Part shown: piece by piece, positions 54,743-63,302 of the stretch
Position numbering within the stretch: position 1 is the first letter of the stretch
How the letters are laid out: each line of letters starts with the position of its first letter
Origin: an uncultured Olsenella sp.
Lineage (GTDB): Bacteria; Actinomycetota; Coriobacteriia; Coriobacteriales; Atopobiaceae
DNA: 64,000 bases
Assembly (NCBI GenBank): GCA_949287905.1
Contig: CASEHX010000025.1
Coordinates: 33,451 to 97,450, forward strand
Direction of reading: 5' to 3'
Made by a program: the position numbers and the translations under genes
The notes under the pieces: model-generated
What the model saw: the letters and a program-made list of their open reading frames with translations, nothing else
What the model was told of the DNA's origin: nothing
The model's database searches: none

Positions 54743-54751
54743 GTCTTTGTG

Positions 54752-55744
54752 TCAGCCTGCGCTGCGAACGCTCTCGCCCTCGACGAAGGTGTAGCCGATG
54801 AGCTGCGTCTTGCTCACGGGTTCCCCGCGATGCATCTTGAGTACGGTGTCAGCGCAGACGCAGGCTGCGGACTCCACGTCAAAGCGAATCGTGGTGAGCG
54901 GGGGAGTGACGATCTCTGACGTATCGTAGGCGCCAAAGCCCGTGACCGAGAGGTCCTTGGGGATGCGGACACCTAGCTCGCGCGCTGCTTTGTAGACGCC
55001 GTAGGCGATGCGGTCCGTGGCGCACAGAATGGCCTCCGGTCTGTCCTTCTCGCCAAGCACCTTCCGCGCGACCTCGTAGGAGGTGGGATAGGTGAAGTCC
55101 GCCTGGTACGTGCGGATGTCCTCGACGCCTCCGGAGCGAAGCCCCTCTATGACAGCCTCCTTGCGGCGCAGGCCAACCGCGACGTCGCGTTCGTCGACCC
55201 AGAGCAGCCCGGCGGACCGTATCCCTCGCGAGGCAACATATGCGCCGAGCTCCCTGCCCGCGCTCGCATTGTCATCAAGCACCGAGATGCCGCGCTCGTA
55301 TACCTGGCCCATGAAGACCACGGGCTTCTCGGCCCTCTCGATGGCCTGGCGGTGCGCATCGGTGATGAAGGTGGAAACGATCACGATGCCGTCGACGTTC
55401 ATGGCGGCGAGGTTGGTGATGCTCGCCACCTCAAAGTCGAGGTCGCCCTCTGTGTTGATGATGAGGGGGGTGTAGCCCTTCGTGCGCAGGTATTTGTCCA
55501 TGGCAGTCATCACGCGGGGCGTTACCGTGGAATCAAATCCGGGCAGGATGATGCCAATGATGTTGCTCTGCTTGGCATTGAGACGAGCAAACTGGTTGGT
55601 CTCGTATCGGTAGTGGCGGATGGCACGCTTGATGCTCTTGGCGGTCTCCTCGCGCACGGGGCTCCCGTTGAGGAAACGAGAGACCGTGCTCTTTGAGACA
55701 CCGGCCATCTCCGCCACATCGTTTATCGTTGCCCGCTTGCCCAT
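54752..55744 (-). CDS. LacI-family repressor of the sucrose regulon
   Basis: This 330-aa regulator has an N-terminal HTH, ATINDVAEMAGVSKSTVSRFLNG, with the hinge helix, then a periplasmic-binding-like effector domain (IIGIILPGFDSTVTPRVM ... DGIVIVSTF ... GLLWVDERDVAVGLRRKEAV ... CATDRIAYGVYKAARELGVRIPKDLSVTGFG). ATG 55744 is chosen with AGGGA upstream. It is divergent from the EIIBC gene. AACCGGTT-type sites lie at both ends of its neighbourhood, and one (55764-55775) is 20 nt upstream of its own start, implying autoregulation. The inducer is probably sucrose-6-phosphate or a derived sugar phosphate. Confidence 0.9.
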   Translation of the reverse strand: MGKRATINDVAEMAGVSKSTVSRFLNGSPVREETAKSIKRAIRHYRYETNQFARLNAKQSNIIGIILPGFDSTVTPRVMTAMDKYLRTKGYTPLIINTEGDLDFEVASITNLAAMNVDGIVIVSTFITDAHRQAIERAEKPVVFMGQVYERGISVLDDNASAGRELGAYVASRGIRSAGLLWVDERDVAVGLRRKEAVIEGLRSGGVEDIRTYQADFTYPTSYEVARKVLGEKDRPEAILCATDRIAYGVYKAARELGVRIPKDLSVTGFGAYDTSEIVTPPLTTIRFDVESAACVCADTVLKMHRGEPVSKTQLIGYTFVEGESVRSAG

Positions 55745-55763
55745 ATCCCTCGTACGTTCACTC

Positions 55764-56004
55764 GAATCGGTTCTCCGAGACAAGATTATGCCAGATGGAG
55801 TCCGACACCCTCGTGAGAGGGCTCGGCCTTCACGGTAGTTTTGCTTGCATAACAGACTTGTACCTCGGAGAGGGCAGAGAAATAGAACCGATTCCGCATA
55901 CGCTTAGTTTTGTACCGTTCGCCGGTAATCAGCTGTTTCAAAAGACGCATAAACCTATAGTAAGGCTGAGAATAGAACCGGTTCTAATAAAACCGGTTTC
56001 GTAA
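55764..56004 (+). promoter_or_regulatory. Cluster of four LacI-type operators between the regulator and EIIBC genes
   Basis: Sites: GAATCGGTTCTC (55764), AATAGAACCGATTCCGCA (55881-55898), AATAGAACCGGTTCTAATAA (55971-55990) and AAAACCGGTTTCG (55989-56001, overlapping the previous one). TATAGT at 55956-55961 is the likely EIIBC -10, placing the double site just after the transcription start as a roadblock. Consensus RRAACCGRTTYY. Confidence 0.75.
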
Positions 56005-56028
56005 TGGAGCGAGAGAAAGAGAAGAGCC

Positions 56029-57480
56029 GTGGCAGATCAGAGCAAACAGGAGAGATACCTTGCGATCACCAAGCAGATCGTCGAGCTCGTGGGTGGCAAG
56101 GAGAACATCCAGGCCTCCACGCACTGCGCGACGCGTCTGCGCGTGGTCCTCAAGGACTACGACGGAATCAACACCGACGACTTCGACAGCGTGGACATGG
56201 CGAAGGGCGCGTTTTTCGCGGGCAACCAGCTCCAGATTATCTTTGGCGCCGGCCTTGTGAACGAGATCTACGAGGTGTTCGCGGACTACACCGGAACCGC
56301 CGGCAAGTCCATGGCGGAGGTCAAGGAGGTTGCCGCCCAGAAGATGAACCCCGTTCAGGCGGTCATCAAGTCGCTCTCTGACGTCTTCATTGAGATCATG
56401 CCCGGCATCCTCGCCGCGGCGCTGCTCTCCGGCCTCACGGGCGTCCTCTCTCAGTGGGATGTCGTCGAGAGTAACGCCACGCTCGCCGGAATCAACCGTC
56501 TCGTGAGCCTGGCCTCGAGCGGCATCTTCTCCATCCTTCCTCTCGCCGTCACCTACTCGGCGTGCAAGCGCTACGGCGGCCGTCCGATCCTCGGCCTCGT
56601 GATGGGCGCCATCATGCTCTCTAACAGCCTGGCGGATGCCTACGCCGCCGCTCAGGGCACGGTCGACGTGGAGGTCATCTACCTGTTTGGCATACCCATC
56701 GAGCTCGTTGGATTCCAGGGCGGCATCATCATCGCCCTCATGATGGGCTTCGTGGTGGCAAAGCTCGACAAGTTCTTCGAGAAGGTCATTCCCGATGTGG
56801 TAAAGCTGCTCTTCTCGCCCATGTGCACGGTGCTCATCTCCACCTTCCTGCTCTTCCTGGTGATCGGCCCCATCGGCCGCGCCCTCTCCAACGGCCTCAC
56901 CTATGGCCTGCTGTGGCTCACCCAGAACGTTGGCCTGCTCGGCTACATGATCTTTGCCGGCGTTCAGCAGCTCATTGTCATTACGGGCCTGCACCACATG
57001 TTTGGTGCCGTGGAGGCCACCCTGCTCGCCGATCCGGCCATTGGCAACGACTTCCTCAACCCGCTCATGTCCGTTGCCCTTATGGGCCAGGGCGGCGCGG
57101 TCCTCGGCTACATGATTCTTCACATCAAGAACGCAAAGACCAAGGAGCTCTGCATCCCGTCGTTCATCTCCACGCTCTTCGGGATCTCCGAGCCGGCCAT
57201 CTTTGGTGTCAACCTGCGCTGGAAGTTCCCCCTCGTTGCCGGCTGCATCGGTGGCGCGATTGCCGGAGCCTACGTGTTCCTCTCTGGTGTCACGGCGCTT
57301 GGCTTTGGCACGACGGCGCTGCCCGGCCTGGCCATCTGCGACCCGGTGAGCGATGGCATCTTCGGCACGTCCGGGTATGTTAACTACATCATTGCGCACC
57401 TCATCGCCCTGGGGATTGGCCTCGTGCTCACCATCGTCTTTGGCAAGGTGTCCGAGCGTAAGTCCAAGGCTGCCGCTTAG
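56029..57480 (+). CDS. Sucrose-type PTS enzyme EIIBC
   Basis: This 483-aa membrane transporter has an EIIB domain (1-85) with phospho-accepting Cys33 in ASTHCATRLRV and an EIIC domain with about ten helices, including GGRPILGLVMGAIMLSNSLADAYA and ITGLHHMFGAVEATL (substrate His), and GISEPAIFGVNLRWKF. It ends without an EIIA domain. GTG 56029 follows a purine-rich GAGAGAAAGAGAAGAG stretch. The GH32 gene follows 75 nt downstream beyond a hairpin. Trehalose-type specificity is an alternative, but the GH32 partner argues for sucrose. Confidence 0.9.
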   Translation: MADQSKQERYLAITKQIVELVGGKENIQASTHCATRLRVVLKDYDGINTDDFDSVDMAKGAFFAGNQLQIIFGAGLVNEIYEVFADYTGTAGKSMAEVKEVAAQKMNPVQAVIKSLSDVFIEIMPGILAAALLSGLTGVLSQWDVVESNATLAGINRLVSLASSGIFSILPLAVTYSACKRYGGRPILGLVMGAIMLSNSLADAYAAAQGTVDVEVIYLFGIPIELVGFQGGIIIALMMGFVVAKLDKFFEKVIPDVVKLLFSPMCTVLISTFLLFLVIGPIGRALSNGLTYGLLWLTQNVGLLGYMIFAGVQQLIVITGLHHMFGAVEATLLADPAIGNDFLNPLMSVALMGQGGAVLGYMILHIKNAKTKELCIPSFISTLFGISEPAIFGVNLRWKFPLVAGCIGGAIAGAYVFLSGVTALGFGTTALPGLAICDPVSDGIFGTSGYVNYIIAHLIALGIGLVLTIVFGKVSERKSKAAA

Positions 57481-57493
57481 TCCCTCCTTCTGC

Positions 57494-57524
57494 GGGCGCC
57501 CCTTCTGCCGAAGGAGGGGCGCCC
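57494..57524 (+). terminator. Hairpin between EIIBC and GH32 genes
   Basis: GGGCGCCCCTTCT / AGGAGGGGCGCCC (one mismatch) with a 5-nt loop GCCGA and no long T-run. It is probably a partial terminator or an mRNA 3' end setting the ratio of permease to hydrolase. Confidence 0.6.
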
Positions 57525-57555
57525 CTCGTACCAAGCTAGATTATTGGAGCAGACA

Positions 57556-58977
57556 ATGGAAAACCCCGGATACTCGGACATGGCGGCGGCCGCCTACGCG
57601 CGAATGGCGGCGCGGTCCGTCTCTCGTCCGATCTATCATCTGACGCCGCTTGCCGGGACGCTGGCAGATCCCAATGGCCTTGTTCAAGTGGGCGACACCT
57701 ATCACGTCATGCACATCAACAACCCGCTTGCCTGCGAGGTCGAGGGGCGCACGCCCTGCGTCTGGGCACACTGGACCACGCGCGACTTCCTGAGCTGGCG
57801 TCGCGAGCCGGTCGCGGTGTGGCCCGATCACCCGCGCGACCGCGATGGCGTCTACAGCGGCTCCGCCGTCGTGCGGGACGGCAGGATGTACCTCATCTAC
57901 ACCGGTAACGTTCGTCATGAGGGTGAGTATGACTACGTCAACAGCGGGCGCGAGCAGAACGTCTTGCGCGCTGAGAGCGAGGACGAGTCGCTCACGCGCT
58001 TTGGCGAGAAGACCCTGCTCATGACCAACGACGACTTCCCTGCCACGATGACGCAGCACGTCCGTGACCCACAGGTAATCGAGCGGGATGGAGCTACGTA
58101 TCTGCTGCTCGGCGCACGGACGCGCGAGGACGTGGGTTGCGCGCTGGTCTATCGCGGTGACGACCTCACGCACTTCTCTCTGGTCAACTCGCTTACGACG
58201 CGAGAGCCGTTTGGCTACATGTGGGAGTGCCCAGATCTTGTGAGCTTGGGGGGACATGACTTCCTGCTCGCCTGTCCACAGGGAATCGCTCACGAGCGCT
58301 CCCGCTATCAGAACGCGCACCAGTGTGGGCACTTCTCGCTGAGTGGCGACTTTGCAGACGGCGCCGAGGTGGGGGAGTTTGAGCAGTGGGACTACGGCTT
58401 TGACTTCTATGCGGCGCGGACGCTCAAGGGCGCTGACAGGACGCTTCTTATCGGCTGGATGGGCATGTCGGAGACCGCCTATGGTGCCACGCCGAGCCGA
58501 GAGGACGGCTGGGATCAGGTCATTGCCATGCCGCGTGAGATCGCGTGGGAAAATGGCCGCATTTACCAGCGGCCGCTGAGCGAGCTGTCGCAATTGCGCG
58601 GAGCGCGGACGGACTTTGAGGGCTTGGCGGCATTTTGCAGCCGCCACTTCGAGCTCAACCTGACAATGGCGCCGGGATCATCTCTCGGGATCCGCCTGCG
58701 GGAGGATTGCGAGCTCTCGTACGATTTCGTGGCAGGCGAGCTCGTGCTGCGCATGGGACCCGTCTGCGGCGCGGGGCGCGATGAGCGTCGCATGCGGCTG
58801 CCCGAACTCGCGGACCTGCGCGTCTTCGTCGATGACACCACGCTCGAGGTCTTTGTCAATGACGGCTGGGCAACCATGACGAGCCGTATGTTCGGTACGA
58901 GCGACGAGGTTCGTGTGGAGGCGTCGGGGTCGACGGGCACGTTCTGGGAGATGCGCGGGTTTACGGTCGAGGGGTAG
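57556..58977 (+). CDS. GH32 sucrose-6-phosphate hydrolase
   Basis: This 473-aa cytoplasmic beta-fructofuranosidase cleaves phosphorylated sucrose to glucose-6-phosphate and fructose. The five-bladed propeller has the nucleophile Asp38 in GTLADPNGLV, YSGSAV, the RDP motif near 170-172 (HVRDPQV), and the acid/base Glu224 in MWECPDL. The C-terminal beta-sandwich holds LRVFVDDTTLEVFVNDG. The first motif departs from the usual W-M/I-N-DPNG: the Trp and Asn are replaced (LADPNG). The start ATG 57556 has TTGGAG upstream. No fructokinase is directly adjacent; the ROK kinase at 62132 could serve. Confidence 0.9.
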   Translation: MENPGYSDMAAAAYARMAARSVSRPIYHLTPLAGTLADPNGLVQVGDTYHVMHINNPLACEVEGRTPCVWAHWTTRDFLSWRREPVAVWPDHPRDRDGVYSGSAVVRDGRMYLIYTGNVRHEGEYDYVNSGREQNVLRAESEDESLTRFGEKTLLMTNDDFPATMTQHVRDPQVIERDGATYLLLGARTREDVGCALVYRGDDLTHFSLVNSLTTREPFGYMWECPDLVSLGGHDFLLACPQGIAHERSRYQNAHQCGHFSLSGDFADGAEVGEFEQWDYGFDFYAARTLKGADRTLLIGWMGMSETAYGATPSREDGWDQVIAMPREIAWENGRIYQRPLSELSQLRGARTDFEGLAAFCSRHFELNLTMAPGSSLGIRLREDCELSYDFVAGELVLRMGPVCGAGRDERRMRLPELADLRVFVDDTTLEVFVNDGWATMTSRMFGTSDEVRVEASGSTGTFWEMRGFTVEG

Positions 58978-59079
58978 GCCACGAGGCTCGAGCGCGCCAT
59001 ACAATCTGTCGTTCTTCTCGCAAAACCGCAGGTGGCGAGAAGGGCGTCGCGCGGAATGCGGGGTATTGAATCAAAAAGA

Positions 59080-59110
59080 AGCGCCGCCGGGCGAGAAACC
59101 CGACGGCGCT
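59080..59110. terminator. Bidirectional terminator between GH32 and mscL
   Basis: AGCGCCGCCGGG-CGAGAAA-CCCGACGGCGCT with TTTTCTC on the plus side and, on the minus strand, TCTTTTTGATTC. It serves both convergent genes. Confidence 0.85.
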
Positions 59111-59138
59111 TTTCTCATGCTTGTCTGAGAGGCGTTGA

Positions 59139-59624
59139 CTAGGCCTCGATCTTCTCGCCGCAGTGCGGGCAGCGGGTGGCGCCCTCCTTGACCTCCTCGA
59201 GGCAGTACGGGCAGTGCGGGGCGGCGGCCTCCTCGGCAGCCTCCTCCTCGGCGTCCTTCTTGGCGATGGCGTCCATCTTCTCGCGCATCTTGTTGAGGGC
59301 CTTGACCATGCAGAAGACCACGAAGGCGATGATCAGGAAGTTGATGATGGCGCCGATGAAGGTGCCAAGGTCAACGTACTCGGGAGCGGCGTCGGTGCCG
59401 GGGACCATCCACTTGAGGCCGGCGATGACGTTACCCGCCTCGTCGGCGGCGCCACCGGTGGCGGAGCTGGTGACGGCGGTGAGGAAGTGGATGCCGGGGG
59501 TGATGAGGTTAGTCACGAGGGAGTTGACGATGGCGGTGAAGGCGCCGCCGACGATGATACCAACGGCCATGTCCATCACGTTGCCGCGGGCAATGAACTC
59601 CTTGAACTCATCGACGATCTTCAT
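59139..59624 (-). CDS. mscL: Large-conductance mechanosensitive channel with C-terminal zinc ribbon
   Basis: This 161-aa protein releases solutes on osmotic downshock. Residues 1-120 are a normal MscL: FKEFIARGNVMDMAVGIIVGGAFTAIVNSLV (M1), a loop, and TFIGAIINFLIIAFVVFCMVKALN (M2). The acidic helix KKDAEEEAAEEAA is followed by a tail absent from canonical MscL, HCPYCLEEVKEGATRCPHCGEKIEA, with Cys138/141 and Cys152/155 forming a zinc-ribbon pattern. The tail would lie in the cytoplasm at the base of the pentamer. It might sense metal or redox state or bind a partner (inference). Confidence 0.92.
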   Translation of the reverse strand: MKIVDEFKEFIARGNVMDMAVGIIVGGAFTAIVNSLVTNLITPGIHFLTAVTSSATGGAADEAGNVIAGLKWMVPGTDAAPEYVDLGTFIGAIINFLIIAFVVFCMVKALNKMREKMDAIAKKDAEEEAAEEAAAPHCPYCLEEVKEGATRCPHCGEKIEA

Positions 59625-59732
59625 GTAGAACCCTTTCTGACCTTGCGACCTGCGCTATGACTTGCTTTCAAACCGGACAATCATAGCAGCAGGAAAAACC
59701 TGTGGGTAGGCTGAACGCCAATGCATCACAAA

Positions 59733-60206
59733 TCAACCTTTAGATGAGGTCCAGCCCAGTTCATCGGTGTCGAGAAGCACGGTGAAGGGCCCGTGGTTGA
59801 CCAGACTCACGCGCATGTGGGCGCCAAAGACGCCGCGGCCAACGCGCGCGGGACCGAGGTCCTTCTCGGCCAGCTCGCAGAAGCGCTCGTAGAGGTGCTC
59901 GGCCAGCTCGGGGGCGGCGGCTCCGGTGAACGAGGGGCGGTTTCCGCGGCGCGCGTCCGCGTAGAGCGTGAACTGGCTCACCACCAGCACGCTCCCATCC
60001 GTGTCCACGAGCGAGAGGTTGGTCTTGCCGGCGTCGTCCTCGCAGATGCGCAGCGCGGCGACCTTGCGCCAGAGCCGCTCGACGAGCGCCTCGTCGTCGC
60101 CGGGCGCCACGCCCAGAAGCACCAGGTACCCGGCGCCGCAGCTGCCCGCGACGGCCCCGTCGACCTCGACCTGCGCCTGCTCGACCCTCTGAATCAGCGC
60201 TCGCAT
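59733..60206 (-). CDS. dtd: D-aminoacyl-tRNA deacylase
   Basis: This 157-aa enzyme removes D-amino acids and glycine mischarged on tRNA. It shows MRALIQRVEQAQVEVDG, the active SQFTLYAD (Ser-Gln-x-Thr), and the cross-subunit Gly-Pro motif as NHGPFT. ATG 60206 has AGAGGTGAGG upstream; a GTG two codons earlier is possible. It follows the M32 carboxypeptidase on the same strand, separated by a REP-family doublet. Confidence 0.94.
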   Translation of the reverse strand: MRALIQRVEQAQVEVDGAVAGSCGAGYLVLLGVAPGDDEALVERLWRKVAALRICEDDAGKTNLSLVDTDGSVLVVSQFTLYADARRGNRPSFTGAAAPELAEHLYERFCELAEKDLGPARVGRGVFGAHMRVSLVNHGPFTVLLDTDELGWTSSKG

Positions 60207-60220
60207 CCTCACCTCTTGTT

Positions 60221-60286
60221 ACGAAGGGACAGTCCCTTTGTCACATTAACGATTTGATGATACGAAGGGACTGTCCCTTCGTATCA
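60221..60286. repeat. Doublet of second-family REP palindromes
   Basis: ACGAAGGGACAGTCCCTTTGT (60221-60241, right arm decayed) and the perfect TGATACGAAGGGAC-T-GTCCCTTCGTATCA (60258-60286). The first lies 15 bp upstream of the dtd start, and the second 6 bp after the M32 carboxypeptidase stop, filling that spacer. Confidence 0.85.
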
Positions 60287-60292
60287 TCCGTG

Positions 60293-61828
60293 CTAGGCTC
60301 CCAGCCGGTACAGGGCAGAGAACTTCTCCGTGAGATAGTCCGTGTAGTAGACGGGCGAGAAGGGCTCTCCACATGCCGCCTCGATGATCTCTGCCGGGTC
60401 CTTCGCGCGGCCCCAGCGCCAGACGTTCTCGCACAGCCAGGCACGGATGGGCGCGAGGTCCGCCCTCGCGCACGCCCCGTCAAAGTCCACGCCGCCCGCG
60501 ACCATGGCCGCCTTGAGCTGGGCGCCGTAGGCGGAGCCAAGGGCGTAGGTGGGGAAGTAGCCAAAGTCGCCGCAGGCCCAGTGCGTGTCCTGCAGCGCGC
60601 CGCGCGTGTCGTCGGGAACGCTCACGCCGAGGTAGGCACGGTACTTCTCGGCCCACAGGCGCGGGACGTCGGCAGCTGTGGCCTCTCCGGAGAAGAGCAG
60701 CTGCTCGATCTCGTAGCGCACGAGGATGTGCAGCGGGTAGGTGAGCTCGTCCGCCTCGGTGCGGATGAGGCCGGGCTCCGCGCTGTTCTCGGAGAAGTAG
60801 AGCTGACGCGGGGTCACGCGCGAGAGTCGTCCCGGGAAGTGCTTCATCAGCGCGGCGTGCAGCGGCTCCGAGAAGGCCTCGGAACGACCCACGAGGTTCT
60901 CGAAGAAGCGCGACTGCGCCTCGTGCATGCCCATCGAGGTGCCGCCCTTGAGGGAGGTCAGCCGATAGACGGGGTCCACGTTCTGCTCGTAGAGGGCGTG
61001 CCCGCCCTCGTGCAGCATCGAGAAGACGTTGGAGAGGACGTCGTTCTCGTAGGCGTGGCTCGCGATGATCACAAAGCCCGCGGAGGGGCCGCCCGTGAAC
61101 GGGTGCTCGGTGCGCCCGAGCCAGAGCGCCTGCGTGTCTAGGCCTTCGATGTCAACGAGGTCGCGCGCGAGCGCCCACTGGCGCTCCACGTCGTAGTCGC
61201 CCTCCATGTAGGTGTGCTTGGGCTTGGAGGGGCTTGCCATGCAGTCGGCCAGAAGCGGGACAACACAGTCCTTGACCTGGGCAAAGAAGCGGTCATAGAA
61301 CGCGCGGTCGCAGCCGGGCTCGTAGTCGTCCAGCCAGACGTCGTAGGGGTCGCGCTCGGGGTCGCGGCTGGCGGCCATGCTCTTGCGCGCGGCCACGATG
61401 CGGTCGAGGTAGGGCGAGAAGGACGCCCAGTCGTTCACGGACTTGGCCCGGCGCCAGACGTCCTCCGCCTCGCAGGTGAGCTTGGTGAACTCCGCCTGCT
61501 CCTCGGCGGGGATCCTCACGAGGGCGTCGCGGTCGCGCGTGAGCACGCGCACCTGGGCGTTGCGGACGTCGCTCAGCAGCTCCGGCGTTGCGGCGAGGCG
61601 CTTGAGGACGTCGCCCACGTCCGGGTCGCACAGGGCGAGAACCCGGGCGCGCTCCAGCTCGGCGAGCGCCTCGGAGCGCCCGACCGTCGCCTTGGGAGGG
61701 TCGATGATCGAGCCAAGGGAGCCGATCTCGTCGAGCGCGTAGTTCAGCGAGAAGAGCGTGCGCTCAAGCGTGTCGAGCGCCTCGATGTCTGCCTTTGGGT
61801 TGGAGAGCGCCGCGTTGACCTCTGCCAT
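60293..61828 (-). CDS. M32 metallocarboxypeptidase (carboxypeptidase Taq family)
   Basis: This 511-aa cytoplasmic zinc peptidase removes C-terminal residues from peptides. It is all-helical, with the zinc motif HEGGH in VFSMLHEGGHALYEQN, the third ligand Glu in GMHEAQSRFFENLVGRS, and the family's HPFTGGPSAGF (an HPF-type motif), DEL/TYPLHILVRYEIE and IRTEADELTY segments. The length is standard for the family. ATG 61828 has AAGGGGG upstream. The 303-bp gap to the ROK gene (61829-62131) holds only one decayed GGGACTGGCTCC palindrome near 61965-61989. Confidence 0.93.
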   Translation of the reverse strand: MAEVNAALSNPKADIEALDTLERTLFSLNYALDEIGSLGSIIDPPKATVGRSEALAELERARVLALCDPDVGDVLKRLAATPELLSDVRNAQVRVLTRDRDALVRIPAEEQAEFTKLTCEAEDVWRRAKSVNDWASFSPYLDRIVAARKSMAASRDPERDPYDVWLDDYEPGCDRAFYDRFFAQVKDCVVPLLADCMASPSKPKHTYMEGDYDVERQWALARDLVDIEGLDTQALWLGRTEHPFTGGPSAGFVIIASHAYENDVLSNVFSMLHEGGHALYEQNVDPVYRLTSLKGGTSMGMHEAQSRFFENLVGRSEAFSEPLHAALMKHFPGRLSRVTPRQLYFSENSAEPGLIRTEADELTYPLHILVRYEIEQLLFSGEATAADVPRLWAEKYRAYLGVSVPDDTRGALQDTHWACGDFGYFPTYALGSAYGAQLKAAMVAGGVDFDGACARADLAPIRAWLCENVWRWGRAKDPAEIIEAACGEPFSPVYYTDYLTEKFSALYRLGA

Positions 61829-62131
61829 GGGTCCCCCTTTGCTCGCGTTTCATCTCGGTGGCTCCCACAAGTGTAGCCCGCCTGCCGCTCGCGTCGGGCG
61901 CGAGTTGGCGACGCGACCGTATTTCTCGGGAAGGGCGTGAATGAGTGGAGACTCACCTTTTATGTACGGAGGGACTGGCTCCTTTTGCGCGGCTGGCCTT
62001 TTTTCTTGCACACTACCGGCTGCGAAGTCGTTGCGTCGTTTCGCGTATGCGCGGTGGGTCGCTGGCTGGCGAGGCCGTATCATCGCTTGCAGGTATGTGC
62101 GGCGCGACCGGCGCCTGTTGAAGGAGGGTTC

Positions 62132-63073
62132 ATGGACAAGGTACTTGGCATCGACGTGGGTGGCACCAGCATCAAGGTCGGCCTCTTCACGCCCGAGGGC
62201 GAGCTCCTCGAGGAGCGCAAGATCCCAACCCCGGCGCTCACCAGCGACGAGGCGTACGCGGTGGTCACCTCCGGCATCACCCGTATGCTCTCCGCGCACG
62301 ACAGCGCCCCGACGGACGTCATCGCCTGCGGCCTGGACATCCCCGGCCCCGTGGCGGACGACGGCACCGTGGGCTTCCTTCCCAACATCGAGCTCGACCC
62401 CGAGGGTCTTGTCGGCGCGATGAACGCTGCCTTCCCGCGCGCGACGGTCGCCTTTGTCAACGACGCCAACGCCGCGGCGCTCGGCGAGATGTGGGCGGGC
62501 TCCGCGCAGGGCGTGGAGAGCTTTGTCCTTATCGCCCTGGGCACCGGCGTGGGCGGCGGCGTGGTCTCGGGCGGCAAGCTCATTGCGGGCGCCTTTGGCG
62601 CCGGCGGCGAGATCGGCCACATCACCGTGGAGCGCAACGAGGAGCTCACCTGCGGCTGCGGTCGCCATGGCTGCCTGGAGCAGTACGCCTCCGCCACGGG
62701 TGTCGTCCGTCTCTACCTGGAGGAGTGCAAGCGCCGCGGCGTGACGCCGGTGCACGTTGAGCACGCCACGGACACCCTCTCCGTCTTCAAGGCGCACGCC
62801 TCCGGCGACGAGTGCGCCGCTCTTGCGATTGACAAGATGTGCGAGTACCTGGCGCTTGCGATGTCGCAGATCTCCTGCGTCATGGACCCGCAGATGTATC
62901 TCATCGGCGGCGGCGTGGCGGGCGGCTTTGCCACCTTCGCCCCGCGTCTGCGCGAGCGCTTCCTCGAGTTTGCGCTCTCTCCGTGCAAGAACGTCAAGAT
63001 CGAGGCCGCCGGTCTCGGCAACCAGGCCGCCATGTACGGATGCGCCTACGAGGCCCTGCGTCTGCGCGGCTAG
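62132..63073 (+). CDS. ROK-family sugar kinase
   Basis: This 313-aa kinase, probably glucokinase-like, has the phosphate-binding LGIDVGGTSIKVGLF, CGLDIPGPVADDG, FVNDANAAALGE with the catalytic Asp, GTGVGGGVVSGGKL, the ROK zinc motif CGCGRHGCLEQYAS preceded by GEIGHITV, and LIGGGVAGG. AAGGAGG at 62121-62127 precedes ATG 62132. Given nearby sugar PTS and glycosidase genes, it could phosphorylate free glucose or fructose released in the cell. The exact substrate is undetermined. A terminator follows. Confidence 0.92.
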   Translation: MDKVLGIDVGGTSIKVGLFTPEGELLEERKIPTPALTSDEAYAVVTSGITRMLSAHDSAPTDVIACGLDIPGPVADDGTVGFLPNIELDPEGLVGAMNAAFPRATVAFVNDANAAALGEMWAGSAQGVESFVLIALGTGVGGGVVSGGKLIAGAFGAGGEIGHITVERNEELTCGCGRHGCLEQYASATGVVRLYLEECKRRGVTPVHVEHATDTLSVFKAHASGDECAALAIDKMCEYLALAMSQISCVMDPQMYLIGGGVAGGFATFAPRLRERFLEFALSPCKNVKIEAAGLGNQAAMYGCAYEALRLRG

Positions 63074-63088
63074 GGGATGGGCACAAAT

Positions 63089-63122
63089 GGGGCGGGGACG
63101 GGGCGCGTCTCGTCCCCGCCCC
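63089..63122 (+). terminator. Intrinsic terminator of the ROK kinase
   Basis: GGGGCGGGGACG / CGTCCCCGCCCC, extended by CACAAA/TTTTGTG, with a TTTTGTG tail. Confidence 0.85.
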
Positions 63123-63127
63123 TTTTG

Positions 63128-63227
63128 TGACGTAACGCTCGGCTCCGACGTGACGCTCGGCTCCGGCGTGACACTCGGCTACGACCCCTTTGTCACATGT
63201 GACATTCGGCTACGACCCCTTTGTCAC
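63128..63227 (+). repeat. Tandem array of the GTGACACTCGGCT repeat
   Basis: Two full units in direct orientation (TGACACTCGGCTACGACCCC-TTTGTCAC at 63169-63196 and 63200-63227) are preceded by two shorter ones (TGACGTAACGCTCGGCTCC, TGACGCTCGGCTCCGG). Full units match the inverted doublet at 24741-24808. It lies in the leader of the fructose-type EIIA gene. The direct repeat TATCAACCTAYG (63243, 63257) follows. Confidence 0.8.
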
Positions 63228-63302
63228 GTGCTATGCTGGGGATATCAACCTATGGGTATCAACCTACGTCAGTCGGCGCCGTGCGCCGGGTGAGGAGCTG
63301 TC

